The position numbers were made by a program, and so were the translations under genes. 33,995 bases of DNA from assembly GCA_018401695.1 (NCBI GenBank), contig JAGYKD010000006.1, forward strand, positions 1 through 33,995, read 5' to 3'. How positions within the stretch are numbered: the first letter of the stretch is position 1; each line of letters opens with the position of its first letter. Below the pieces are notes generated by a model. It was not told the DNA's origin, ran no database searches, and was given only the letters and a program-made list of their open reading frames with translations. This stretch comes from Flavobacteriales bacterium. Lineage in GTDB: Bacteria > Bacteroidota > Bacteroidia > CAIKAF01. Below, piece by piece: positions 22,281 to 30,847 of the stretch.

Positions 22281-24332
22281 TTACCGGGCGCAGGCCAACA
22301 AAAAGGCATATTCTAAGGCCACTTCTTTCAATCGGGCATAGCGGCCGGTTTTGCCCCCGTGTCCGCTGCTTAAATCGGTGTGCAAAAGCAATTTTTTGTC
22401 GGAAGGAAGCCGCAAATCCCTTAGTTTGGCCACCCATTTTGCCGGTTCCCAATACTGTACTTGGGAATCATGAAGTCCGGAAGTGACCAAAAGGTTGGGG
22501 TGATTTTTGGCCGCTACATTATCGTAAGGGGAGTATTTGGCTATCCAGGCATAAGCTTCTGCATCCGCAGGGTTTCCCCATTCATTAAACTCGCCGGTAG
22601 TTAGGGGGATGCTCGTATCCAACATGGTGGTAAGCACATCCACAAAGGGTACTTGGGCTACTATGGATCGAAACAGCTGAGGTTCTAAATTCATTACGGC
22701 TCCCATGAGCAGACCTCCGGCGCTTCCACCCATCGCATGCACTTGGTCCTTTGCTACATAGCCATGATCTATGAGCCAATGTGCGCAGTCTATGAAATCT
22801 GTAAACGAATTCATTTTGTGTTCTAGCCGGCCCTGTTCGTACCAAGTACGCCCCATTTCTTGTCCGCCGCGGATGTGCGCTATGGCAAAGGTCCAGCCGC
22901 GGTTTAGGAGACTTAGGCGGGCGGAACTAAATCCACTATCCATACTGGCCCCGTAGCTGCCATAACCGTAAAGAAGCAAAGGCCCCTTTGGAGGTTTATG
23001 CCCCGGTATTTTTTTATATACCAGACTAATAGGAATTTTAGTGCCGTCTTTTGCCTGAGCCCAGCAGCGCTCGCTTTGGTAAGCATCCTCTTCAAAGCCG
23101 CCAAGAACTTCTTGTTTTTTGAGCAGGCGTTCTTCTCCGGTGGCCAGGTTCCATTCTTTGATGGATTGAGGACAAGTGAAGGAAGTAAATCCAAACCGAA
23201 ACCAAACTTGATTGGCGTCCGGGTTGGTACCTGCCCAGCAGGTTCCTGTGGGGTCTTCCATAGGAAGTTGCCCTAGGAGGTTTCCATTGAAGTCGAGAAG
23301 TTTTAGGTGGCCGTGGGCCTCCTTTCGTTCTTCCACTACTATGCCATGCGTATTGAGGTGCATTCCCTCTAAAAGGCTTTGGTCTTGTTCGGGCAATAAT
23401 GTATCCCAGTCGTTTGGATTTTCTTGACCCGGCAGGCAGCGGGCTATTTTGAAGTTTTTGGCGTTCCAATTAGACAACAAGTAAAAGGAGCCTTGAAAAT
23501 GGTCGGCGTAGTACAAATGCTCTCCTTGGCGAGGACATAAAAGCTTTGGCGCATCGGCCGGTTGCGTAGCCGAAATATACCACACTTCGGTTTGAAGGGT
23601 ACTTATGGAGCTCAGCAGGATATAGGCATCGTCTTGGCTTTTGCTCAAATCTATCTGAAAGGCCTCGTCTTTTTCCTCAACCACCAATTCGGCTTGGGAG
23701 GAGTTAAAAGGCCTGCAACGCCAAATTTGATGGGTTCTTAGGGTTTCTTCGTCTTTACGGTTAAAAAAAAGGGTTTGGTTGTCGGCGGCCCAAGCGTAGG
23801 AGCCGTCGGTATTGGCTTCTTCAAAGTCCAACCAGGCTCCGGTGCTTAGGTTTTTCACTTTTAGGGTGTATTGTCTTCTACCTAAGCGGTCTATGCCTAA
23901 GGCCAACCATTGATTGTTGGGACTAACGGTGAGTCCTATTTCATGGAAATAATCATGTCCTTTGGCTTCTTGGTTTACGTCAAGAATGATTTCTTCTTCG
24001 CTGCTATCTAAATGCGTTTTTCGGCAGTAGATGGGATATTCTTTTCCCGCCTCATACCGCACATAGTACCAATACCCGCGCAGGGCGTAGGGTACCGATA
24101 AATCGGTAGGTTTAAGGCGCCCTTTCGTTTCCTCAAACAACTCCTGTTGCAGGGGGGCATAGGGTTCCATTAGCTTTTGCAGGTAGTCGTTTTCGGCTTT
24201 CAGGTAATTTAATACTTCGGGGTTTTCCTTTTCCCTGAGCCAATAGTAATCGTCGCTTCGGGTAATTCCATGAATGGTGTGGTGGTATGTTTTTTTTGGA
24301 GCCAAGGGCGCTCCGTCGGGATACTGATCCAT
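22281..24332 (-). CDS. ptrB: Oligopeptidase B (S9A prolyl oligopeptidase family)
   Basis: This cytoplasmic serine peptidase cleaves short peptides after basic residues. The 683 aa match the family length. The N-terminal part begins YHHTIHGITRSDDYYWLREKENPEVL, followed by a seven-bladed propeller region (about 75-400). The catalytic alpha/beta-hydrolase domain has the nucleophile S537 in MGGSAGGLLMG and the terminal His in TDLSSGHGGKTGR. LLYGYGSYGASMDSGFS and NRGWTFAIAHIRGGQEMG are typical of the S9A group. There is no signal peptide. An exact -7 box (TACTTTTG, 24343-24350) lies 10 nt before the ATG. It is divergent from the esterase operon. Confidence 0.93.
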   Translation of the reverse strand: MDQYPDGAPLAPKKTYHHTIHGITRSDDYYWLREKENPEVLNYLKAENDYLQKLMEPYAPLQQELFEETKGRLKPTDLSVPYALRGYWYYVRYEAGKEYPIYCRKTHLDSSEEEIILDVNQEAKGHDYFHEIGLTVSPNNQWLALGIDRLGRRQYTLKVKNLSTGAWLDFEEANTDGSYAWAADNQTLFFNRKDEETLRTHQIWRCRPFNSSQAELVVEEKDEAFQIDLSKSQDDAYILLSSISTLQTEVWYISATQPADAPKLLCPRQGEHLYYADHFQGSFYLLSNWNAKNFKIARCLPGQENPNDWDTLLPEQDQSLLEGMHLNTHGIVVEERKEAHGHLKLLDFNGNLLGQLPMEDPTGTCWAGTNPDANQVWFRFGFTSFTCPQSIKEWNLATGEERLLKKQEVLGGFEEDAYQSERCWAQAKDGTKIPISLVYKKIPGHKPPKGPLLLYGYGSYGASMDSGFSSARLSLLNRGWTFAIAHIRGGQEMGRTWYEQGRLEHKMNSFTDFIDCAHWLIDHGYVAKDQVHAMGGSAGGLLMGAVMNLEPQLFRSIVAQVPFVDVLTTMLDTSIPLTTGEFNEWGNPADAEAYAWIAKYSPYDNVAAKNHPNLLVTSGLHDSQVQYWEPAKWVAKLRDLRLPSDKKLLLHTDLSSGHGGKTGRYARLKEVALEYAFLLACAR

Positions 24333-24342
24333 TGTTTTTTTT

Positions 24343-24350
24343 CAAAAGTA
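24343..24350 (-). promoter_or_regulatory. -7 box TACTTTTG of ptrB
   Basis: Exact TAnnTTTG match on the minus strand, 10 nt from the start codon, which predicts a leader of only about 5-6 nt. No -33 TTTG at the right distance. Confidence 0.42.
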
Positions 24351-24407
24351 ATGGAATCCGGGTTAAGAGGAGCTTTTGAAAGGCTTGGCTTTGGCTGCGG
24401 CAGCTCG

Positions 24408-24415
24408 TATCTTTA
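24408..24415 (+). promoter_or_regulatory. Possible -7 box TATCTTTA of the esterase operon
   Basis: Seven of eight bases match TAnnTTTG. TTG at 24385-24387 lies 20 nt upstream as a possible -33 element. The ATG at 24421 follows after five bases, again implying a nearly leaderless transcript. Confidence 0.33.
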
Positions 24416-24420
24416 AGGCC

Positions 24421-25074
24421 ATGGAGGCCAACGAAATGCGGATTACAGTCAGTCGACAGGCGCGGTTTTTTACCTTGGGTGGAACGGGCGGCCGGGCAGC
24501 TGTATTTTGGATAGTATTGCATGGCTATGGACAACTGGCCGAGTTTTTTATTGAAAAATTTAAGCCTGTGGCCACCGATTCTCGCATGATTATTGCTCCT
24601 GAAGGCCTTAGTCGTTTTTATACACAAGGCTTTAGCGGAAGGGTAGGGGCCTCGTGGATGACCCGCGAAATGCGGTCCGAGGAAATCGAAGATTACCTGG
24701 CTTATTTGGATCGGGTGTACGATGAAATCCCCCCGGAGGCGCAGGTTTATTTGTTGGGTTTTTCTCAGGGGGCAGCTGCGGCCGCGCGTTGGTTCTATTC
24801 CGGCCGCCGAAAACTTAAGGGTTTGGTATTGTGGTGCGGAGTTTTTCCCCCGGATTTGCCCGAACCGCAGGAGCCGCAGACTTCCGATTTGCCCTTAATG
24901 GTAGTTCGGGCTACGGACGATCCCTTTGACAGTCCGGAAGTGGAAGCGGAAATGAAGCGAAATTTACAGAAAGTAAAATCATCACCAAGGGGGTATACCT
25001 TTAGTGGAGGTCATGAGGTTTTGGATAAACCCTTGGTAGAGGTAGTTCAAGAAATGGAAAACAAAGGGTTATGA
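24421..25074 (+). CDS. Alpha/beta hydrolase, phospholipase/carboxylesterase type
   Basis: The product has about 217 aa from ATG 24421; the frame is open to a TTG at 24376, and ATG 24436 is also possible. FWIVLHGYGQLAEFF gives the oxyanion-hole region, YLLGFSQGAAAAARW the nucleophile Ser, VVRATDDPF the Asp and FSGGHEVLDK the His, a complete triad in the order of the phospholipase/carboxylesterase (PF02230) family. The protein is cytoplasmic, with no signal peptide. Natural substrates are probably acyl esters, unspecified. Its stop overlaps the start of the AI-2E transporter gene by four nt (ATGA), so the two are translated together. Confidence 0.85.
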   Translation: MEANEMRITVSRQARFFTLGGTGGRAAVFWIVLHGYGQLAEFFIEKFKPVATDSRMIIAPEGLSRFYTQGFSGRVGASWMTREMRSEEIEDYLAYLDRVYDEIPPEAQVYLLGFSQGAAAAARWFYSGRRKLKGLVLWCGVFPPDLPEPQEPQTSDLPLMVVRATDDPFDSPEVEAEMKRNLQKVKSSPRGYTFSGGHEVLDKPLVEVVQEMENKGL

Positions 25075-26276
25075 GCACAAGCCAAAAAGATCCATTGATA
25101 AGGTGGTTGCGGCAGCCTTCTCTTTGGCTGCCCATTATTTTGTTTGCCTCTTTTCTCATTGGCTTTACTATACTTTTTCCCCATGTGTTGGCTTATCTCA
25201 TTTTGGGCTCCGTTTTTGCTTTGATTGGAAGTCCGGTGTTTCTTGCGTTGGCTAAGGTTTCAATAGCCCAACGAGGCCTTGGAAAGGATTTAAGAGCCTT
25301 GCTTTCGGTATTGGCTATTTTGGTTGGAATGGCAGCGGTAGGCTTGGGACTTGCTCCTTTGGTGTGGCAGCATGCTACGGTGCTTGGCGACATTGAGACC
25401 GAACAGGTGCTTCAAAACCTGGAGGGCCCCATCGAAGAAGTTGCCGCAGAGTTAGAGCACAGCCCCCTGGGGAAATACCTGCAGGACTCATTGTTTCCGA
25501 ACTCGTCCTCTTCTGCGGCTGAAGCCAATGGAGAGGATACTTCTGAAGGCTTAAAACCCAAATTAATTACTTTTTTGAATAGGTTTTTGGATTTCGCTAG
25601 TGTGGGTAATATTCTAGGTTCAGTGGTGGGTGTGTTTTCTAATCTTTTGCTTACCCTGGCATCTTCTTTGTTCATTTGCTTTTTTCTAATAAGAGATAGA
25701 GATAAATTATTGCCTTTTCTGTTGGGCTTGGTGCCCAAGAATATTCGACCCACCATACAGGAAACCTTATCCTTAAGCCGCAAATTACTCACCCGCTACT
25801 TTTTAGGGATTTTGCTTCAGCTTTCCATTGTTATTCTATTAGAAATGTTTGGCCTAATGTTGGTGGGCGTTGGTCCGGGATTGGCGCTTACCATCGCTGT
25901 TTTTGCGGGGCTGTTCAACATCATTCCTTATGTAGGCCCTATAATTGGTGGCGCCATTGGAGTAGGACTTGGACTTTCGGCCAACCTTCATTTGGATGCT
26001 TACCAGGAGCTGATTCCTCTTTTGCTTCGCATGGGGCTTGTATTCTTTATTGTACAACAAATCGATGGTTTTTTACTGCAGCCCTTAATTTTTTCGAAGC
26101 GGGTGAATGCCCACCCTTTAGAGATTTTTTTGATTGTGTTTATAGGTGGCAGTTTGGCAGGTATCGCCGGAATGATATTTGCGGTGCCGGTGTATACGGT
26201 TGCCCGCGTGCTTGTAAAGGAGTCTTGGAAGTCGCTTACCGAGGCATACGCAAACGAAGAACAAAAATCCGCGTAG
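25071..26276 (+). CDS. AI-2E family transporter (PF01594)
   Basis: This is a 401-aa integral membrane protein with about seven to eight predicted helices. A helix pair lies at the N-terminus (LPIILFASFLIGFTILFPHVLAYLILG). A long extracytoplasmic loop rich in Glu/Ser follows at about 115-165. The C-terminal bundle includes LALTIAVFAGLFNIIPYVGPIIGG and VNAHPLEIFLIVFIGGSLAGIAGMIFAVPVYT, the family's signature end. Despite the family name, members include autoinducer-2 exporters and Na+/H+ antiporters; the substrate here is unknown. The start ATGA overlaps the esterase stop, and the glycosyltransferase gene begins one nt after the stop codon, so this is the middle gene of a three-gene operon. Confidence 0.9.
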   Translation: MSTSQKDPLIRWLRQPSLWLPIILFASFLIGFTILFPHVLAYLILGSVFALIGSPVFLALAKVSIAQRGLGKDLRALLSVLAILVGMAAVGLGLAPLVWQHATVLGDIETEQVLQNLEGPIEEVAAELEHSPLGKYLQDSLFPNSSSSAAEANGEDTSEGLKPKLITFLNRFLDFASVGNILGSVVGVFSNLLLTLASSLFICFFLIRDRDKLLPFLLGLVPKNIRPTIQETLSLSRKLLTRYFLGILLQLSIVILLEMFGLMLVGVGPGLALTIAVFAGLFNIIPYVGPIIGGAIGVGLGLSANLHLDAYQELIPLLLRMGLVFFIVQQIDGFLLQPLIFSKRVNAHPLEIFLIVFIGGSLAGIAGMIFAVPVYTVARVLVKESWKSLTEAYANEEQKSA

Positions 26277-26277
26277 G

Positions 26278-27294
26278 GTGGCCCCAAAACGTATTTATTA
26301 TGGGGTCTTAGATTGGGGACTTGGACATGCCACCCGGTCTAGTCCAATAATTGAAGGACTTCTTGCTCAAGGTTGCGAAGTGCACTTGTTTGGCAACGGC
26401 CTTTCCGGTCAATGGTTGCAGCGCAGATTTCCCCAATGTACCTTTCATGAACTGCCCGGCCCTCAGATTCGTTACCCTGCTCGAGGAAATAGGTTTTGGT
26501 GGTCTATGGCTCAACAAGCTCCAGCCTTAAGAAGCTGGATTCGAAGGGACGAGGCCTATCTTGCCTCTTTACCTAAACCGGACGCTACGATTTCAGACCA
26601 TCGTCCGGGCTTCAAAATCCGAAACGTAGCTTCTGTATTGGTGGCGCATCAGCTCAGTCTGCCCTTTCCCGGGGTGCTTAGGCCGTTTCAGCGCATTTAC
26701 CACCGCCTTATGAGTGGTTTTAAATACTATTGGGTTCCTGATTTGCCTCAAGAGCAGCTTGCCGGTAAGCTAAGTAAAGGGCCTTTCCCCGCGGTTTGTA
26801 TAGGCTATTTATCGGCATGCAAACCAATAGCTACGGATAGCTTAGGTCCGCCTTTATGGTTGATGTCCGGCCCTGAACCTCAGCGAAGCATTTGGGAAAC
26901 CGAGGGTATAGAACTCTTGGCAGCCCATTTCCCCAAGCTGAGGTGGGTTAGAGGTACCAACCTGCCAAAACCCAAAGGAGTTCCGGGATCCTGGGAAGTG
27001 GTTGACTTAGCATTGCCTAAGCTGTTGAACCCTTGGCTGCAAGAGGCTCCTTGGGTCTGGTGCCGATCCGGATATTCCAGCCTAATGGACTTACGGGTAC
27101 TTGGTAAAAGGGCTTTTTTAAAACCAACCCCCGGCCAAGCCGAGCAGGAGCTTTTGGGCCGAAGGCATCATGGCCAATTTGGTTGGCTTTGCCAAGACCC
27201 CAATCCGGCATTACTTGGACCAAGTCCCAATCCGGCAATCGGTTCGGAACTGCTTCTAAACCAAGCGCTACAAAACCTTCTTAACGCAATTTAA
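26278..27294 (+). CDS. Glycosyltransferase, MurG/GT28-like
   Basis: The product has 338 aa from a GTG start one nt after the AI-2E gene's stop. The N-terminus RIYYGVLDWGLGHATRSSPIIEGLLAQGCEVHLFG is the Gly-rich acceptor-side loop of GT-B enzymes of the MurG/MGDG-synthase type. The C-terminal WCRSGYSSLMDLRVLGKRAFLKPTPGQAEQELLGRR corresponds to the nucleotide-sugar side with its 'PTPGQAEQ' donor motif. Such genes are common in Bacteroidota and are annotated only as glycosyltransferases; donor and acceptor are unknown. No transmembrane segment is present. Near the end, CCCAATCCGGCA is repeated twice (PNPALLGPSPNPAIG), probably a local duplication. Confidence 0.82.
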   Translation: MAPKRIYYGVLDWGLGHATRSSPIIEGLLAQGCEVHLFGNGLSGQWLQRRFPQCTFHELPGPQIRYPARGNRFWWSMAQQAPALRSWIRRDEAYLASLPKPDATISDHRPGFKIRNVASVLVAHQLSLPFPGVLRPFQRIYHRLMSGFKYYWVPDLPQEQLAGKLSKGPFPAVCIGYLSACKPIATDSLGPPLWLMSGPEPQRSIWETEGIELLAAHFPKLRWVRGTNLPKPKGVPGSWEVVDLALPKLLNPWLQEAPWVWCRSGYSSLMDLRVLGKRAFLKPTPGQAEQELLGRRHHGQFGWLCQDPNPALLGPSPNPAIGSELLLNQALQNLLNAI

Positions 27295-27424
27295 GGACGA
27301 ATAGAGAACCAGAACCACTTCAAAAGCCTTTCTTTGTTAGTTATGCTCAAAACATGCCAAAGGTTGTATACTTGTTGTGCAGTGCACTCCCCAAAGGCAA
27401 AGCGGCATCTTTTTGAGTCTAACG

Positions 27425-27432
27425 TATCTTTG
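27425..27432 (+). promoter_or_regulatory. -7 box TATCTTTG of the ctp gene
   Basis: Exact TAnnTTTG match, ending 17 nt before the ATG at 27450, which gives a leader of about 12 nt. No -33 TTTG at normal spacing. Confidence 0.48.
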
Positions 27433-27449
27433 ACCAATAAAATAAACTT

Positions 27450-29069
27450 ATGAAGAAGAGCGGTGTTTGGATTATTCTTCCTCTACTCATGGCCATTTCC
27501 ATTATTCTGGGCGTTTTTCTGGGACAAGCCATTGGAGGGCAACTCCAAACAGAAGAAGGTAAAGTCTTTGGTTTCAAAACTCAAGACGACCACAAAATTC
27601 AACGTCTTCTAAGTCTTATTAGAGATAATTACGTAGACACCATCGATACGGATGCCCTAACCGACCAAGCCATAGAGTCGCTAATGGCCGGACTTGATCC
27701 GCATTCTGCGTATTGGCCTCCCATAGACAATGCGGCTATGGAAGAAGAAATGGATGGCTCTTTTCAAGGCATTGGAATCCAATTTGATGTGGTTTCGGAC
27801 ACCATTGTGGTGGTGGCTCCTATTCCCGGAGGTCCCTCCGAACGCATGGGCATTCGCGCCGGAGACAGAATTGTAGAAATCGAAAACGAAAACGTGGCCG
27901 GAATAAGTATTGACCGCGATAAAGTGGTCAAAAGCCTTAGAGGTAAAAAAGGAACCAAAGTTAAAGTAGGCATTTTAAGGCGTGGGCTTACCAAACCTTT
28001 TGAGGTAACCCTCGTACGTGACGATATTCCTTTATATACCGTAGATGCAAGCTACCTGATTACCCCTACAACAGGATACATTCGCTTAAGCCGTTTTGCC
28101 GAAACCAGCCATAAGGAAGTCCAAATGGCCCTAGATAGCCTTAAGAAAACCGGTATGTCCAATTTAATTTTTGACCTGAGAGGAAACCCGGGTGGGGTTC
28201 TCGATGGTGCGGTGGAGATAGCCGATGAGTTTTTGCCCAACCGACAAATGATTGTGTATACCGAAGGCCGAATGCGCCGCCGTGAAGTGTATCGCGCTAC
28301 CCAAGGCGGCAGCTTTGAACGTGGAGACTTGGCTATTCTTATTGACGAAGGCAGTGCCAGCGCTTCAGAAATTGTGGCAGGTGCCATTCAAGACCACGAC
28401 CGGGGGGTCATTATTGGTCGAAGAAGCTTTGGAAAAGGTTTGGTGCAAGAGCATATTTCGCTGAACGATGCCTCTGCCATTACGCTAACCGTTGCACGGT
28501 ACTATACTCCATCAGGTCGTTCCATTCAACGTTCCTACCACGAAGGCGCCGAAGCCTATTACCAAGAGGCCATGGCGCATATTGGAATACTCGATACCCT
28601 AAAAGGCTCCGACTCGCTCAAGTTTAAAACAGATAATGGACGTTCCGTCTATGGAGGTGGAGGTATTTATCCGGACGTATACATGCCCATGGATACTTCC
28701 TTTTTCTCCGACATGCTGCTTGAGGTTTCCGCTCGCGGGTTGGTGTTTGATTTTGGATTTGCCTTTGCCGATACTTACCGCGAAGCCATGCTGGAGGAGT
28801 TCCCAAATGCCGATGACTTTTTAAGCGGACGGGTGGGACAAGCCGGGCCCTGGATTACCAAACTCCAGAATGAGCTGAAAAGCTATCTCTCCAATAACCT
28901 GAGCAGTTTTTCTGGCAAAGACTGGGAAAAGTCAGCATCACAAATACGCCTTAGGGCCCTAGCTACCGTTGCCCGAAATGTGTGGGGCGATCAAGCTTGG
29001 TACAAGGTTACCAATCAAGAAGACCCCATCATTAGGCGTGCCCTTCAGGAGCTTAAAGCAGCTTCTTAA
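27450..29069 (+). CDS. S41 C-terminal processing peptidase (Ctp/Tsp family)
   Basis: This 539-aa periplasmic protease is anchored by an N-terminal helix (VWIILPLLMAISIILGVFLGQAI). After a helical segment (LLSLIRDNYVDTI, LMAGLDPHSAYWPP) comes a PDZ domain at about 95-185 (FQGIGIQFDVVSDTIVV, GIRAGDRIVEIENENV). The protease core follows: MSNLIFDLRGNPGGVLDGAV, the nucleophile S304 in EGSASASEIV and the general base K329 in RRSFGKGLVQ. The Ser-Lys distance of 25 equals that of plant D1 protease. The C-terminal ~170 residues are a helical extension. It trims or degrades periplasmic proteins. Promoter and terminator flank it, so it is monocistronic. Confidence 0.93.
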   Translation: MKKSGVWIILPLLMAISIILGVFLGQAIGGQLQTEEGKVFGFKTQDDHKIQRLLSLIRDNYVDTIDTDALTDQAIESLMAGLDPHSAYWPPIDNAAMEEEMDGSFQGIGIQFDVVSDTIVVVAPIPGGPSERMGIRAGDRIVEIENENVAGISIDRDKVVKSLRGKKGTKVKVGILRRGLTKPFEVTLVRDDIPLYTVDASYLITPTTGYIRLSRFAETSHKEVQMALDSLKKTGMSNLIFDLRGNPGGVLDGAVEIADEFLPNRQMIVYTEGRMRRREVYRATQGGSFERGDLAILIDEGSASASEIVAGAIQDHDRGVIIGRRSFGKGLVQEHISLNDASAITLTVARYYTPSGRSIQRSYHEGAEAYYQEAMAHIGILDTLKGSDSLKFKTDNGRSVYGGGGIYPDVYMPMDTSFFSDMLLEVSARGLVFDFGFAFADTYREAMLEEFPNADDFLSGRVGQAGPWITKLQNELKSYLSNNLSSFSGKDWEKSASQIRLRALATVARNVWGDQAWYKVTNQEDPIIRRALQELKAAS

Positions 29070-29080
29070 GGCTTTTTTTT
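29050..29080 (+). terminator. Terminator of the ctp gene
   Basis: AGCTTAA (29050-29056) pairs with TTAAG-GCT (29066-29073, one bulged G) around a 9-nt loop and runs into eight T's (29073-29080). The stem begins inside the last codons of the gene, and the stop codon TAA (29067-29069) lies in the 3' arm. Confidence 0.55.
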
Positions 29081-29154
29081 CCGGTCCGTTTTGGCTAAAT
29101 TGAACGCTGTTAACAGGTTGTTAGCTCGCTGTTATTGAATATTTAATTTCTATT

Positions 29155-30384
29155 ATGAAGATTATTAGTACGCTTGTCATTTTTTTTGCCGCCTTTCTCT
29201 CGGTACAAGCCCAATCCGAATGCGATGGCGGACGGTACCAGTCTCCTATTTTTCAGCAAATAAATGTTAGTTCCGATATTTCTTACGGGCAAGCCGTAAA
29301 CAGCGACAATTTTCCACTAGACCTGCTGTGCGATATTTACGAACCCGTTGGTGACAATTCCATCAACCGCCCCGTGGTAATTATGGCTCATGGGGGCAGC
29401 TTTTATACAGGTAGCAAAACAGCCGATACCTCTGTAACTTACTTTTGCCACGAGCTGGCAAAGCATGGCTACCTCACCGTTTCCATGAATTATAGATTAG
29501 AAAACCCCCTGAACATCTTCACCAGCTCCGACATCGAAAAAACCTTCCTCGAAGCGGTTTTTCGCGCCGTCCAAGACCAAAAGGCGCTTATTCGGTTCCT
29601 TCGCAAATCCGTGGCAGAACAAAACAACCCCTACGGTATCGACCCAAACCGCATTATTGTAGGAGGGAATTCTGCAGGGGCCATCCTGTCCTTACACAAC
29701 GCGTATTTAGACGATGCAGCAAAAATACCCTCCAAAATCGATACCGCAGCCTTGGGTGACCTGGAGGGAAACTCAGGAAATCCCGGCTACTCTTCCATTC
29801 CGCAGGCAGTGGTAAATGTTTGCGGTGCATTGGGTGACTCGGTTTGGCTCGAAAGCGGAGACCAACCTTTTGTGTCCATTCATGGCGATCAAGACGATGT
29901 GGTGCCGCACAATACCGGTGTGGCCGATCCGGGAATTCCAATTATGACCGTCGATGGATCCGCTTCCCTTAAACTCAGGGCAGACCACCAAGGAGTTAAC
30001 AATGCATTTTATTTGCTTTTAGGGGCCGGACACTCACCCCAAAACGGCAGCAATGCCTACATGGACACGGTATTTACCTTTGCTCGAGATTTCCTTGCCG
30101 ATTTGGTCTGCAACGGAAGCCTAAACATGAATCCCATATCGGAAACTGCGGCCGCTGTTCCTTTTCCAAACCCCAGTTCAAGTGGATCTTTCTTGGCCAT
30201 TGATCAAGGGTGGAAGGGCCATTTAGCGCTTTTCGACGCCTTGGGACGCCTCTGTTTAGAACGTAAGCTTGATCAACCGGTGCCCTCAGTAAGTCTACCT
30301 CAACACCTTAAGCCCGGCGTTTATTGGTTGAAACATACCCAAGCCAACGGGGCCGTAAAGCACCATAAGTTACTGATTCAATGA
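29155..30384 (+). CDS. Secreted alpha/beta hydrolase with T9SS type A sorting domain
   Basis: The product has 409 aa with a signal peptide (MKIISTLVIFFAAFLSVQA|QS). The esterase/lipase-like domain (about 30-320) has the oxyanion motif MAHGGSFYTGSK, the nucleophile in VGGNSAGAILS, and a late GAGHSPQNG that supplies the His. VSIHGDQDDVVPHNTG probably supplies the Asp. The last ~75 residues (PFPNPSSSGSFLAIDQ ... LFDALGRLCLERK ... LKPGVYWLKH ... KHHKLLIQ) form a type A Por sorting domain, which directs export through the type IX system and cell-surface attachment or release. It resembles poly(hydroxyalkanoate)- or carboxylester-degrading enzymes, but the substrate is unknown. The stop overlaps the next start as ATGA. 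Confidence 0.88.
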   Translation: MKIISTLVIFFAAFLSVQAQSECDGGRYQSPIFQQINVSSDISYGQAVNSDNFPLDLLCDIYEPVGDNSINRPVVIMAHGGSFYTGSKTADTSVTYFCHELAKHGYLTVSMNYRLENPLNIFTSSDIEKTFLEAVFRAVQDQKALIRFLRKSVAEQNNPYGIDPNRIIVGGNSAGAILSLHNAYLDDAAKIPSKIDTAALGDLEGNSGNPGYSSIPQAVVNVCGALGDSVWLESGDQPFVSIHGDQDDVVPHNTGVADPGIPIMTVDGSASLKLRADHQGVNNAFYLLLGAGHSPQNGSNAYMDTVFTFARDFLADLVCNGSLNMNPISETAAAVPFPNPSSSGSFLAIDQGWKGHLALFDALGRLCLERKLDQPVPSVSLPQHLKPGVYWLKHTQANGAVKHHKLLIQ

Positions 30385-30842
30385 CCCGAATTTGGTTTTT
30401 TCCATTCTTTTTCATAGCTCTTGCCTGTGGAAATCCATCGATTCCTAGCGCGAGCCTACCTAGTAATGAGGAGTCCAAACAAACCTCCGGCTTAAATCCA
30501 AACGGAGATTCCGAGCTGGCTTTGCTTATGCGTCAAATGACCGATTTTATGCGCCAAAGCCTGGATAGCCTTCAAAAGGAATCGCCCCTACCCAAAGTTC
30601 CGGACAATCTTCAAGGCCTAACAACAGCCGAGGCTACCGAAGGAATGATTCAAGATCGAAACCACTTCAATGGCTTCGCAAGCCTATGGTTGAACAAATC
30701 GAAAACCTTAGACACGGCTCAATCTCTTTTCACTCGGCGCGAAGCCTACCATAGCTTACAACAAAGCTGCTTAAGCTGCCACAGCCAATACTGTCAAGGC
30801 CCAATTCCCATGATTCAAGGCCTTAGCCTCCCTGAAAACTAA
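30381..30842 (+). CDS. Lipoprotein monoheme c-type cytochrome
   Basis: The product has 153 aa. The signal MTRIWFFPFFFIALAC has a lipobox (ALAC) with lipidated C16. The following residues GNPSIPSAS lack the acidic export signal that sends Bacteroidota lipoproteins to the cell surface, so it probably faces the periplasm. A low-complexity Ser/Asn linker leads into helices (ELALLMRQMTDFMRQSLDSL) and a C-terminal heme site CLSCH at 130-134. The layout parallels the FTR1-linked cytochrome at 13920-14456, but the KLWFSG segment is not kept. It is translationally coupled to the secreted hydrolase, an unusual pairing. The gene is convergent with accC, with a 5-nt gap. Confidence 0.78.
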   Translation: MTRIWFFPFFFIALACGNPSIPSASLPSNEESKQTSGLNPNGDSELALLMRQMTDFMRQSLDSLQKESPLPKVPDNLQGLTTAEATEGMIQDRNHFNGFASLWLNKSKTLDTAQSLFTRREAYHSLQQSCLSCHSQYCQGPIPMIQGLSLPEN

Positions 30843-30847
30843 TGGAA

